Shown in pieces: positions 1 to 7,985 of a stretch of DNA of 64,000 nucleotides (position 1 is its first letter; each line of letters opens with the position of its first letter). Origin of the DNA: Pseudonocardia alaniniphila (GTDB lineage Bacteria > Actinomycetota > Actinomycetes > Mycobacteriales > Pseudonocardiaceae); NCBI RefSeq assembly GCF_022524485.1, contig NZ_JAKXMK010000022.1, positions 123,757 through 187,756 of the forward strand, written 5' to 3'. The notes below the pieces were generated by a model, which saw only the letters and a program-made list of their open reading frames with translations, searched no databases and was not told the origin of the DNA. The position numbers were made by a program, and so were the translations under genes.

Positions 1-2
1 TC

Positions 3-341
3 GCGAAGGAGGACGTCGAGCTGTCGGGTGTGACGGTGCGGGCGGGTGAGGCCGTGGTGGTGTCGATCCACGCCGCCAACCGCGACCCCGAGATGTTCGA
101 CGACGCCCAGGCGCTGGTGCTGGGCCGGGCGCCGAACCGCCACATCGGTTTCGGCTACGGCGCCCACCACTGTCTCGGTGCGCAGTTGGCCCGGATGGAA
201 CTGCAGGAGGCGCTCGGGAGCCTGCTGCGCGAGTTCCCGGATCTGCGTCTCGCCGTGGCACCCGAGGACGTGCAGTGGCGCAAGGGCGCGTTCGTCCGCG
301 GCCCGCACACGCTGCCGCTGGCCTGGGGCAGCGCGGAGTAG
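3..341 (+). CDS. Cytochrome P450, C-terminal part (cut by window edge)
   Basis: This is the last 112 residues of a cytochrome P450 that starts upstream of the window. The heme-binding loop FGYGAHHCLG is visible, with the axial cysteine codon at 171-173. The helix that follows (AQLARMELQEALGSLLREFP) is typical of bacterial class I CYPs. Such enzymes hydroxylate small molecules using electrons from a ferredoxin. The substrate cannot be told from this fragment. An alpha/beta hydrolase follows 46 bases downstream on the same strand, so the two may be co-transcribed. The family call is secure; the CYP number is not assignable. Confidence 0.93.
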   Translation, partial: AKEDVELSGVTVRAGEAVVVSIHAANRDPEMFDDAQALVLGRAPNRHIGFGYGAHHCLGAQLARMELQEALGSLLREFPDLRLAVAPEDVQWRKGAFVRGPHTLPLAWGSAE

Positions 342-387
342 CGCCTCTCACGCTGCGCCGGCCTGCGCACGCCATCACGATTGATGG

Positions 388-1326
388 GTGTCCGTAGGCT
401 TTCGCACGGGGTACGTGACCTCACCTGCTCCGCTCTACTACGAGCGGTTCACCCCGGTCGCCGACGGCGAGCGGCCCGTCATGGTCCTGGTCCACGGCGG
501 CTGCCTGAGCGGCGCGTGCTACCTGGGCACTCCGGACGGCCGTCCGGGCTGGGCCCACGACTTCGCCGGCCAGGGCTACGACGTCGTGGTCCCCGACTGG
601 CCCGGGATCGGCAGGAGCGGAAGCGTCTGCGAGCACGCGCTGTCCGGCGATCTGGTCTGCGCGGCGCTGGGTGCGCTCCTGGAACAGGTGGGGCGTCCGG
701 TCGTCCTGCTCGTCCACTCGATGGCCGGTCCCTTCGGCTTCCGGCTCGTGGAGACGCACGGGAATCTCATCGAGGCGCTGGTGGCGGTCGCGCCGGGGCC
801 ACCGGGCAACATCCAGCCCGAGCCCGTCGTGGTGGCCGAGACCGACTCGGAGATCGAGCTCGCCGTGCCGCCGGCCCGCCGGCGGTTCCCGAAGACCGGC
901 AGCTACATCGCCACCGAGCAGTTCGTCCAGGAGAAGCTGATCGGGCGGGAGTCCACGCGGTTCCCCCGCCACGCCGTGGACGTCTTCCGCGCCGGGCTGC
1001 TCCCGCTCCCGGCCCCGCTCTTGCTGCAACGGCAGAACCTGCGGGGCGGGCAGCTCCGTGTGGAGCGAGCGGACAACTTCGCGGGGCTGCCGATACTGAT
1101 CGTCACCGGGAGCGCCGACCTGGAGCACCCGCGGGACGAGGACGGCGCCACCGCCGAGTGGCTGGCCGGGCTGGGCGCGGACGTCGAGTACCGCTTCCTC
1201 GCCGACGCCGGGATCACCGGCAACGGCCACATGCTCATGCTCGAGGACAACGGCCGCGAGATCGCCCTCTCGATCGCCGGATGGCTGGAGATGACCGCGA
1301 TTCCGGTGCCGATCGGACGGCGCTGA
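388..1326 (+). CDS. Alpha/beta hydrolase
   Basis: A 312-residue serine hydrolase of the alpha/beta fold. The oxyanion strand-loop VLVHGG lies near residue 36. The nucleophile elbow is H-S-M-A-G with Ser about residue 111; the first position of the usual G-x-S-x-G is replaced (V-H-S-M-A-G). A histidine in GNGHMLML near residue 281 is the likely catalytic base. No signal peptide is seen, so it should be cytoplasmic. The start is GTG at 388; a TTG at 381 lies in another frame. It follows a P450 gene, so it could hydrolyse an ester or lactone made by or presented to that enzyme, but this is a guess from position only. Confidence 0.85.
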   Translation: MSVGFRTGYVTSPAPLYYERFTPVADGERPVMVLVHGGCLSGACYLGTPDGRPGWAHDFAGQGYDVVVPDWPGIGRSGSVCEHALSGDLVCAALGALLEQVGRPVVLLVHSMAGPFGFRLVETHGNLIEALVAVAPGPPGNIQPEPVVVAETDSEIELAVPPARRRFPKTGSYIATEQFVQEKLIGRESTRFPRHAVDVFRAGLLPLPAPLLLQRQNLRGGQLRVERADNFAGLPILIVTGSADLEHPRDEDGATAEWLAGLGADVEYRFLADAGITGNGHMLMLEDNGREIALSIAGWLEMTAIPVPIGRR

Positions 1327-1335
1327 CGCCGCCTG

Positions 1336-2067
1336 TCACCCGCCGGGGGGGGCGGGCAACCGTTGCGTGCGCACCTGCACACCCCCTCGGGCCCGGCCGC
1401 CGGTGCCGGCCGCCAGGCGCAGGCAGGTCTCGACCCACAGGTTCAGCTGGATCTCCTTGGCCAGCCGCAGCCTGCTGTAGAGCAGATGCGAGAGCCGGTC
1501 GCCCGACCGCGCCCACGCCTCGATCGTGATGACCAGCGTGTCCTTCTTCGGACGGCACCGGAACTCGATCTGCCCCGCCTCCAGGTGCCCGCGCAGGGTG
1601 GCCAGCCGGAACGACGTGTCCGTCCGGTCGACCACCCGCACCGGCCCGTCCCATGGCCCCGGCATCCGGATCAGGAACTCGTCACCGACGGCCATGGCGC
1701 CCGGCGCTCCCCGCGTCTTCTCGAACACCGCCACCTCACGGGGAGCGGCGCAGTTCGGGTCGCCCGCGAGCGCGGCGATCACCTCCGCGGGCTGCTGCTG
1801 CGCTCCCTCTACGCGAACCCAGTAGCGCCGGTGGAACATCGGGCCGACGCCGTCCTCGACGGGTTGGAGGTCGTCGTCGACCACGTCGGGCGGCAGCGGC
1901 GGGGGACGGTCGTGGTCGTCGCCCGCGCTCTCGGAGCGGTGGATCGGGGTGGTGCGCCACATGTACTGCCAGGTCACCAGCGCCAATCCGATCGGCCAGC
2001 GGAGGACGATCGCGGTCCGGTGGGCGAGGCTGCCGGGGGCAGGGCGCGAGCGGCGGAGTAGGAGCAC
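1336..2067 (-). CDS. DUF1990 family protein (membrane-anchored)
   Basis: About 243 residues of the DUF1990 family, whose function is unknown. Near the N terminus a hydrophobic stretch (RWPIGLALVTWQYMWRTTP) looks like a single membrane anchor and is a conserved opening in actinobacterial members. The C-terminal half carries the family features: a charged beta-rich segment around RGHLEAGQIEFRC and an aromatic/basic end. I chose the GTG at 2067. The open frame extends further upstream but into low-complexity arginine-rich sequence. The start lies only 23 bases from the start of the divergent small gene at 2091, and a perfect 12-bp palindrome fills that gap. A second DUF1990 gene is at 2315. Confidence 0.72.
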   Translation of the reverse strand: MLLLRRSRPAPGSLAHRTAIVLRWPIGLALVTWQYMWRTTPIHRSESAGDDHDRPPPLPPDVVDDDLQPVEDGVGPMFHRRYWVRVEGAQQQPAEVIAALAGDPNCAAPREVAVFEKTRGAPGAMAVGDEFLIRMPGPWDGPVRVVDRTDTSFRLATLRGHLEAGQIEFRCRPKKDTLVITIEAWARSGDRLSHLLYSRLRLAKEIQLNLWVETCLRLAAGTGGRARGGVQVRTQRLPAPPGG

Positions 2068-2073
2068 GACACC

Positions 2074-2085
2074 TCGGGTACCCGA
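2074..2085. promoter_or_regulatory. 12-bp palindrome between divergent starts
   Basis: TCGGGTACCCGA is a perfect 12-bp palindrome lying exactly between the assigned GTG starts at 2067 (minus) and 2091 (plus). It could be an operator shared by the two divergent genes, or show that one start has been placed too far upstream. No regulator gene is adjacent. Confidence 0.35.
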
Positions 2086-2090
2086 TTCCC

Positions 2091-2309
2091 GTGATCCCCA
2101 CTGGTCCTGCGCTCCGCCGTGCCGCCGTGTCGCTGTACGGCGCGTCGTTCGGCTCGATCGGGTTGTGCATCGGGCTGTGGCTGCGCGCCAAGACCGTGGA
2201 CCAGGACGAGCGCGGCAACGCGGAGCGGCGTGCGCTGTTCGTCGGGCTGTGGCCCCCGATGTTCTGGCTGATCGGGGACGCCGTGCACCGCGCCGGCCAT
2301 CGGCGCTGA
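2091..2309 (+). CDS. Small conserved membrane protein
   Basis: A 72-residue protein of unknown function. A hydrophobic segment (AAVSLYGASFGSIGLCIGLW) is followed by a charged linker (KTVDQDERGNAERR) and a second hydrophobic stretch (ALFVGLWPPMFWLIGDAV), giving two probable membrane helices. The ERRALFVGLWPP-x-FWLIG block is one I recognise from small actinobacterial membrane proteins. The start could also be the GTG at 2127, leaving 60 residues. It is followed directly by a DUF1990 gene whose GTG start lies 5 bases after its stop, so the two are probably one transcript. Confidence 0.65.
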   Translation: MIPTGPALRRAAVSLYGASFGSIGLCIGLWLRAKTVDQDERGNAERRALFVGLWPPMFWLIGDAVHRAGHRR

Positions 2310-2314
2310 CCACC

Positions 2315-3019
2315 GTGCAGGACCTCGCGGCCACGGTGGGCGAGCTACGCGGGCGTCCGGTCAACTACGACGAGATGAAGGCTCCCCCGTTCGTCGTCGA
2401 CGGCTGGCATCAGGACCGGCGCGTCGTGGTGCTCGGCCGGGAGGCACCCGGCGAGCCGGAACCCGGCGGGGTGGTCGAGAAGGCCCGAGCCCTCGTCGAC
2501 GGCTACGAGTTCAGCGATCCCGGCATCCTGCGGGCGGCGTTCCGTTGGCCCGGTGACCTCGTCGGCCGCGACATGCTGCTGGAAGGCCGGTTCCTCCTGC
2601 TGCGCTTCCTGATCGGGGTACGCATCACCGCGGCGCACGACGAGGTGCGCGAGGGTGCCGACGGGCCCGAGCGGGTGGTCGGCTGGTCCTACCAGACCCT
2701 GCACGGCCATCTGGAACAAGGCCGGCTGACCTACGAGGTGGCGAAGAACCTCGCCACGGGCACCGTCGAGTTCCGGATCATCGCCTACTCCCGGCGCGCA
2801 CCCATCCCCAACCCGGTGCTCCGCACGGGGTTCCGGCTCTTCGGGCGGCGCACGCAGCTGCGCTTCTACCGGCACGCGCTGGTCCGGCTGCACCGGCTGA
2901 TGCAGGCGCCACCCTGCCCACCGGCACCCGGCCCGGACGGGATCGTCCGCGCACCGAGCGGGGTAGGAGTGGGCCGGTTCGAGAAGTGGACGCTGCCGTT
3001 CGTGCACCCAGGCAGCTGA
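2315..3019 (+). CDS. DUF1990 family protein
   Basis: A 234-residue DUF1990 protein of unknown function. It has the same overall plan as the divergent gene at 1336-2067: a block around SYQTLHGHLEQGRLTYEV, where HGHLE corresponds to RGHLE in the other protein, then a basic/aromatic C-terminal helix (FRLFGRRTQLRFYRHALVRL). It lacks the clear N-terminal membrane segment of its partner. The GTG at 2315 is the first plausible start after the small gene. Paired DUF1990 genes suggest a hetero-oligomer or two related ligand-binding proteins, which is inference. Confidence 0.72.
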   Translation: MQDLAATVGELRGRPVNYDEMKAPPFVVDGWHQDRRVVVLGREAPGEPEPGGVVEKARALVDGYEFSDPGILRAAFRWPGDLVGRDMLLEGRFLLLRFLIGVRITAAHDEVREGADGPERVVGWSYQTLHGHLEQGRLTYEVAKNLATGTVEFRIIAYSRRAPIPNPVLRTGFRLFGRRTQLRFYRHALVRLHRLMQAPPCPPAPGPDGIVRAPSGVGVGRFEKWTLPFVHPGS

Positions 3020-3035
3020 CCCGGCCGTCAACCAC

Positions 3036-3956
3036 ATGGGCGAACCCCTGACCAGCGGGTTTGCCGAGAGTCGACGCGGGCAACCGCCGGTTGTGCAGCC
3101 TTTCGACCAGATCGACCGTCTCGAACGCGCCGAGGCGCTGGACCGGCCCGCAGCGGCGATCCGCCCTGTGGTGCAGCGGCTGCTGCGCGACCGCCGGGTG
3201 AAGGACGCATTGCACGGGGTCTGGCTGGGCCACCCCCTGCACCCCGCGCTGGTGCATCTCACGCTCGGGTCCTTGTTGTCCGCGTCCTTGATCGACCTGG
3301 TCGGTGGGAAGCGCCGCTACTCCACCGGTCTCATCGCCACCGGCCTGCTCCTGACGCCGTCCACCGCGGCCGCGGGATGGGCGGACTGGTCGGCGGCCCA
3401 CCCCGACCAGCAGCGCGTCGGGCTCGTGCACGCGTCGACGAACGCGCTGGCGGTGAGCTGCTACGCCGCGGCCCTGTGGAAGCGGGCCCGGGGGCGGCGC
3501 GGAGGACGGCTGCTGTCGCTGGCCGGAGCCGCCGTCGCCGGTGCGGGCGCAGCTCTCGGCGGCCACCTCTCCTACCACCTCGCACTCGGGGCCAACCACG
3601 CCGACCGCGTGAGTGACCTGGCGCCGCAGGGCTGGCAACCGCTGGGTGCGCTTTCCGAGGTGGCCGAGGGCACGCCGGTGCGGCGGACGGCGGGGGAAGT
3701 GCCGGTATTCGTGCTGCGGCGCGGTGAGCAGGTGGATGTGCTGGCCGACCGCTGCCCCCACCTGGCGGGCCCGCTCTCGGGCGGTGAGGTGGTGGGCACG
3801 GACGGAAACGCCCGGGTGGTCTGCCCCTGGCACGGGAGCGAGTTCCGGCTCGACGACGGCCACGTCGTGCACGGCCCGGCCACCTCACCCGTGCCCCGGT
3901 TCGAGACGCGGGTGGTGAGCGGCAAGCTGGAGGTCCGGATCGCCCCGCCGGACTGA
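3036..3956 (+). CDS. DUF2231 membrane domain fused to a Rieske 2Fe-2S domain
   Basis: A 306-residue fusion. Residues about 60-190 form a DUF2231-type membrane domain, beginning at GHPLHPALVHLTLGSL and containing several hydrophobic helices. Residues about 205-305 are a Rieske domain with cluster ligands in CPHLAGPL (Cys240, His242) and CPWHGSEF (Cys263, His266). The protein is therefore likely a membrane redox component with the Rieske domain on a hydrophilic side. No oxygenase catalytic domain is present. Partner proteins are unknown. It follows the DUF1990 gene by 16 bases. ATG at 3036 is used. Confidence 0.88.
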   Translation: MGEPLTSGFAESRRGQPPVVQPFDQIDRLERAEALDRPAAAIRPVVQRLLRDRRVKDALHGVWLGHPLHPALVHLTLGSLLSASLIDLVGGKRRYSTGLIATGLLLTPSTAAAGWADWSAAHPDQQRVGLVHASTNALAVSCYAAALWKRARGRRGGRLLSLAGAAVAGAGAALGGHLSYHLALGANHADRVSDLAPQGWQPLGALSEVAEGTPVRRTAGEVPVFVLRRGEQVDVLADRCPHLAGPLSGGEVVGTDGNARVVCPWHGSEFRLDDGHVVHGPATSPVPRFETRVVSGKLEVRIAPPD

Positions 3957-3968
3957 CCCGGCGCGGCG

Positions 3969-4271
3969 TCAGCGCTCGATGTGGACCTGCACCGACCGCC
4001 CGTCCGGCGACAGCCAGCCCTTCTTCTCCGCGTAGGCCGTCATGCCCGCCCACTGGTCCGCCCAGTCGGGAGCGGTCGCGACCAGCTGCGCCGTCGAGCG
4101 CAGCACGGCGAGATCCAGCCAGGCGTTGTCGGCGTCGATCAGCTCGCCGACGCCGGTGGTCGTCAGCGCGGCCCGGAGACCGTCGGCGTCGAGGTCGGTC
4201 TGCAGGTGCAGGCGGCCGAGGTCGTCGGCGTCCTGCACGACGGCGCCTTCGGCCGTCACTCGGACGATCAC
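3969..4271 (-). CDS. Hypothetical protein, 100 aa
   Basis: A 100-residue acidic protein that I do not assign to a family. The N-terminal half is beta-like (VIVRVTAEGAVVQDADDLGRLHLQ). The C-terminal half contains WLDLAVLRSTAQLVATAPDWADQW and ends in a basic tail. GTG at 4271 is the natural start; upstream sequence in frame is low-complexity. It lies 73 bases downstream of the DUF6461 gene on the same strand and may share its transcript. Confidence 0.65.
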   Translation of the reverse strand: MIVRVTAEGAVVQDADDLGRLHLQTDLDADGLRAALTTTGVGELIDADNAWLDLAVLRSTAQLVATAPDWADQWAGMTAYAEKKGWLSPDGRSVQVHIER

Positions 4272-4344
4272 GCCGCCATCCTGCCTGGTGGGCGCGGCGA
4301 CGGCCAACCCGGGCCGATCGTCTCGGTCGCGAGAGCGTCGGCGG

Positions 4345-6258
4345 TCAACTCCCGGCGGAGCGGTCCGGGGCCCGGAAGAGGACGCCCGCCGAGTCGGACC
4401 CGGATGCCCCGTGGATGCGGTAGGCGATTCCCGCCGCCTCGACGAGCGCCACGTCCTCGGCACGCACACCGCGACCGGTGAACCGCTCGACCGCGACGAG
4501 ACCCTTCTCGACCCGGTCGTGGTAGTCCTCGAGCTCGAGCCCCGCCAGCGTCTCGAGAACGTCGGGGTCGGCGGGGAGTGCGGGCGGCGGTGGCTCGAAC
4601 GAGGCCAGCAGCTCGCCGTCGCGTGCGAAGGACAGGCTCGTGAGCGCGTTGACGTTCCAGTACATGCTCGCCGCGGAGCCGTGCGCCGAGGCCCGCCGGA
4701 GCACCGGCCCCTGCGCCCCCTGCCAGCCGTTGTACTCCAGCGCGAGAACCGCGCCGTCGATCGGGAGTACGGCGACCCAGGGGTCGATACCGGCCTGCCC
4801 GAACAGCTCGGCCAGCGGCACCGGCTGCGCCGGATCGGCGCCGAACGCGGCCAGCACCTGCTCCGGTTCTGCTCCGGTGACGACCATGACCGTGCCGGCC
4901 GGGCCGAGGCCGGTGCCGCGCACCCAGCGGTAGGCGACCTCGGGCCGGGCGACGACCGGCGGCTCCGGCTCGCCCCGCAGCCGGTGGCCGAGCCGGTCGG
5001 TGGCCTTGTGCACCACCTCCCCGGCGAGCGGCGCGGGCCAGACGACGATCTCGTAGCGTTCGCCGCCGTCGCCGTGCTCGTCGCGGCCACGGGCCGAGAT
5101 GCGGGCCCGTACGGGTCCGGGCCACGGCGGGGTCTGACCCAGCAGGTGCGACGGTGCCGGCGCCGCCGGGCCCAGCAGCGAGGCTGCCCCCTCCTCCGCC
5201 GTGTAGCTGATGTCGACGACCTCCTGCCACGAGGCCAGGTCCACCACGGTGGGCTCCTCGGACAGCACCCGCAGCCACACCGGCACCGCGGCGCTGCTCA
5301 CGCCGGTGCGCAGAACGATCCCGCCCGGCACCGCCTGGACGAGCCCGTTCGCCGGCTCCCCGATGGCGGTGGGAAAGGCGCCCTCGACCAAGGCGAACCG
5401 GTGCTCCAGCACGGGAACGTCGCCCGCCGAGAACCGTGGGATGACGTACTCGGCCCGCAGCCGCTCGCGCAGCGCCGCTGCGTACTCGACGGGCATCGGA
5501 CGCGAAAGCAGCACTCGCGTCGCCGCGTCCAGTGCCACCCCGACCACCACCGGTGGCTCCGCCCCGAGGATCGGGGGCGCGGCAGCCCTGAGCACCGCCA
5601 GCGCCGTGACGACCGCGAGCGCGAGGTGAATCCCGCCGTGGGCGGCGGCCACGTCCTGCTCGGCACCCGGAGGGATCTCCAGCAGCGGGGCGATGCGCTC
5701 GTGCTCCGCGAGTGCGCCCACGAGACCGGCGACGAGCTCGCGCAGTCCGGGTGCGATCTGGTCGAGCAGTGTGACGGCCGAGTAGGCCTCACTGTCACCG
5801 CTCGCCGACATACTGGCGACGCCACCCCTGCCCGGCGACACCCTGGCCCGTGCGGGGCCGCGCAGAGCCTCGGGGATGTCGAGCGCCACCTCGGGGACGG
5901 TGAGCTCCAGCGCTCCGAGGAGCCGCTCCGCGAGGAGATGGTCCACCCCGGACCGGCGTCCCGGAGCAGGCCGGAGCGGGTCGGCCGGGGCGGCGGGCGC
6001 CGCCAGCCTCCCGAGGAGCGCCACGGGTGTGGCGGGGATGCGGCCCGCCACCATGGGTAGCGCGCTGAGCACGATCTCCACCAGCGCGTCGGCGACGCCC
6101 TCGGGTGGCTCGGGCACGGTTGCCTGCGCGCCCGGCGCACCGACAGGCCACGCGGCCGCCACCGGCGCGCGCATCGGCTCGGCGGCCCGAGCCACCGGTA
6201 GTCGTGATGGTTCCGGTCGATCCACAGCAGACCCGCCCCTTGGTCGTGGAGCCGCCAT
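4345..6258 (-). CDS. DUF6461-containing protein with long N-terminal extension
   Basis: Up to 637 residues. The last 200 or so match the DUF6461 pattern: a MVVTGAEPEQVLAAFGADP block, then WVAVLPIDGAVLALEYNGWQG, SAASMYWNVNALTSLSFARDG and a tail helix. The preceding region (about 140-430) is an unassigned alanine/leucine-rich domain. The first ~150 residues are proline/arginine-rich and may not all be translated. An alternative ATG opens MSASGDSEAYSAVTLLDQ, near 5812. DUF6461 proteins are common in actinomycetes and have no established activity. Confidence in the gene is high, in its start low. Confidence 0.7.
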   Translation of the reverse strand: MAAPRPRGGSAVDRPEPSRLPVARAAEPMRAPVAAAWPVGAPGAQATVPEPPEGVADALVEIVLSALPMVAGRIPATPVALLGRLAAPAAPADPLRPAPGRRSGVDHLLAERLLGALELTVPEVALDIPEALRGPARARVSPGRGGVASMSASGDSEAYSAVTLLDQIAPGLRELVAGLVGALAEHERIAPLLEIPPGAEQDVAAAHGGIHLALAVVTALAVLRAAAPPILGAEPPVVVGVALDAATRVLLSRPMPVEYAAALRERLRAEYVIPRFSAGDVPVLEHRFALVEGAFPTAIGEPANGLVQAVPGGIVLRTGVSSAAVPVWLRVLSEEPTVVDLASWQEVVDISYTAEEGAASLLGPAAPAPSHLLGQTPPWPGPVRARISARGRDEHGDGGERYEIVVWPAPLAGEVVHKATDRLGHRLRGEPEPPVVARPEVAYRWVRGTGLGPAGTVMVVTGAEPEQVLAAFGADPAQPVPLAELFGQAGIDPWVAVLPIDGAVLALEYNGWQGAQGPVLRRASAHGSAASMYWNVNALTSLSFARDGELLASFEPPPPALPADPDVLETLAGLELEDYHDRVEKGLVAVERFTGRGVRAEDVALVEAAGIAYRIHGASGSDSAGVLFRAPDRSAGS

Positions 6259-6332
6259 TCTCAACGATCACGCGCATCGGCGATCACCCGGTCCGGTGAA
6301 TGGTCGGCGCGCTCGGCGGGCACCCCTGCGGC

Positions 6333-6611
6333 ATGACGGACCGTCCGCACGGAATCGATCCCCAGGAGCTCGCCGACGACGACCTCCGCCGCGAGTTGGC
6401 CCACATACACGAGACCCGGCACGACACGCTGCTGCGCGGTAGCGAGACGGCGCTCGAGGTCCACACCCAGCGGATGTTCGCCCTCGAGCGGGAGTTCCTG
6501 CGTCGCTTCCCCGAGGAGAGCGCCCCCGACCCGCAGCGCACCCGGGCCGGCAGCCGCGAGCACGCGGGGCAGCCGGTGCCCGGGCGCGACATCACCGGAT
6601 CGCCCGGCTGA
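6333..6611 (+). CDS. DUF6158 family small protein
   Basis: A 92-residue protein. The core DDLRRELAHIHETRHDTLLR followed by ALEVHTQRMFALEREFLRRFP is typical of the DUF6158 family of short helical actinobacterial proteins with unknown role. The ATG at 6333 (MTDRPHGIDPQEL) is preferred over one at 6300 because it starts at the conserved part. It is divergent from the DUF6461 gene. Confidence 0.75.
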   Translation: MTDRPHGIDPQELADDDLRRELAHIHETRHDTLLRGSETALEVHTQRMFALEREFLRRFPEESAPDPQRTRAGSREHAGQPVPGRDITGSPG

Positions 6612-6674
6612 GCGGCCCCGGGAACGCATCCGGAGGTCCGGGCCGACACGTCCCCGAGCGCGACCGGGGTCCGC

Positions 6675-7985
6675 TCACGCCGCCTCGGGGCGCCCGCACC
6701 CGACCGCCTGCTGCACCACACGGACGGGCGGGCGGGGCTTGCGCAGCACGAGGAACGCGATCGACCCGAGGCCCGTCACCACGGCGAGCGCGACGAACGC
6801 CCCCGGGTAGCCGGTCGGCCCGTCGGCGAGCGCGCTGACGAGCAGCGGTCCCACCACCAACCCGAGCGAGACGAAGCCCATCGACCAGCCCATGATCGTG
6901 CCGAACGAGCCGATCCCGAAGTAGTCGGTGCGAAGGGCCGTCATCGTCGGCCCGCGCAACCCCCACGCGATCCCGTGGACGATCGCCGCGGCCACGACGA
7001 GCCCGATGCCGGACACCATGGCGAGCGCGATCAGCACCCCGGTCTGCACCATCATGCAGATCGCCGCGTACCAGCGTTTGTCGACCCGGTCCCCGATGAA
7101 CCCCGTGACGATCTGGCCGAGCAGTTGCGCGACCGACATCACCGCGACGGTGAGGCCCGCGACCGCGAGCGGTATGCCGTGGTGATGGGTCATCAGCGGG
7201 ACAAGGTGCAGGTTCACCGCGCTGACCGCCACGAGGGCGGATCCGTGACCCACGATGAGCAGCCAGAACGCGCCGGTGCGCAGCGCGCTGCGCAGGTCGT
7301 GGTCGCCACTGCCGGCCTGGTCCTCGGACGCGGCCACGGCCGTCGCCCCGTCGACCACCGCCGGTTCGGAAGCCGTCGCGGCGCCCACGACCGGTCGCGG
7401 AGCCCTGTCGGTGGGCAGGACGACACCAGCGGCGAGGCCGACCACGAAGATCACCACGGCCACGCCCATGAACGTGGCGCGCCAGCCGAAGCCGTCGAGC
7501 GCCCAGGTCACGAGCGGGACGGCCAGACCGCCGAGCGCCACCCCGGTCGGCAACAGGCCCAGCGCGAGGGTGCGCCGCTCGGTGATCGACTGCACCACCG
7601 CGACGGTCAGCGGCATCATCCCGGCGGCGGAGCAGCCGAGCGCGATCACGACGACCGCCCCGACGAAATGGGTGGCCTCACCGACGACGCTGGCCAGCGC
7701 GAACCCGACCGCTGTGGTGATCGTCCCGATCCTCGACACGGCCCGGGTGCCGAAGCGGTCGCAGCACCACCCGGTGATCGGCGAGATGAACCCGTTGCCC
7801 AGCTGGACGATCGCGTAGCCCAGCGCGATGACCCCTGCCGACCAGCCCGTGTCGGCCGTGATCGCCACGAGGTACGCGCCGAACGCGCTCATGATCAAGC
7901 CGTTCTGCAGCGTGAGCAGCACCGAGCCGCCCGCCACCACCCACCAGCCGCTCCTCCTCCGCACCCGCGCCGGCTGCGGGGTCAT
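6675..7985 (-). CDS. MFS transporter, last gene of the hydroxycinnamate-type operon
   Basis: A 436-residue major facilitator with about 12 hydrophobic segments and a charged central loop near residues 200-235. The loop after helix 2 reads WCCDRFGTRAVSRIG, the usual G-x-x-x-D-R-x-G-R-like motif A. It starts with ATG overlapping the stop of the acyl-CoA synthetase gene by 4 bases (ATGA), so it is translationally coupled to it. The porter's position next to ligase, amidohydrolase, SDR and MaoC genes parallels CouT in the Rhodococcus p-hydroxycinnamate cluster. It probably imports an aromatic acid. Substrate is inferred from context only. Confidence 0.85.
   Translation of the reverse strand: MTPQPARVRRRSGWWVVAGGSVLLTLQNGLIMSAFGAYLVAITADTGWSAGVIALGYAIVQLGNGFISPITGWCCDRFGTRAVSRIGTITTAVGFALASVVGEATHFVGAVVVIALGCSAAGMMPLTVAVVQSITERRTLALGLLPTGVALGGLAVPLVTWALDGFGWRATFMGVAVVIFVVGLAAGVVLPTDRAPRPVVGAATASEPAVVDGATAVAASEDQAGSGDHDLRSALRTGAFWLLIVGHGSALVAVSAVNLHLVPLMTHHHGIPLAVAGLTVAVMSVAQLLGQIVTGFIGDRVDKRWYAAICMMVQTGVLIALAMVSGIGLVVAAAIVHGIAWGLRGPTMTALRTDYFGIGSFGTIMGWSMGFVSLGLVVGPLLVSALADGPTGYPGAFVALAVVTGLGSIAFLVLRKPRPPVRVVQQAVGCGRPEAA

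Noticed and set aside
4042..6060. 672-codon open frame on the plus strand
   Set aside because: It is antisense to the DUF6461 gene and encodes arginine/histidine-rich low-complexity sequence with no motif; long antisense frames are expected at 70 percent GC.
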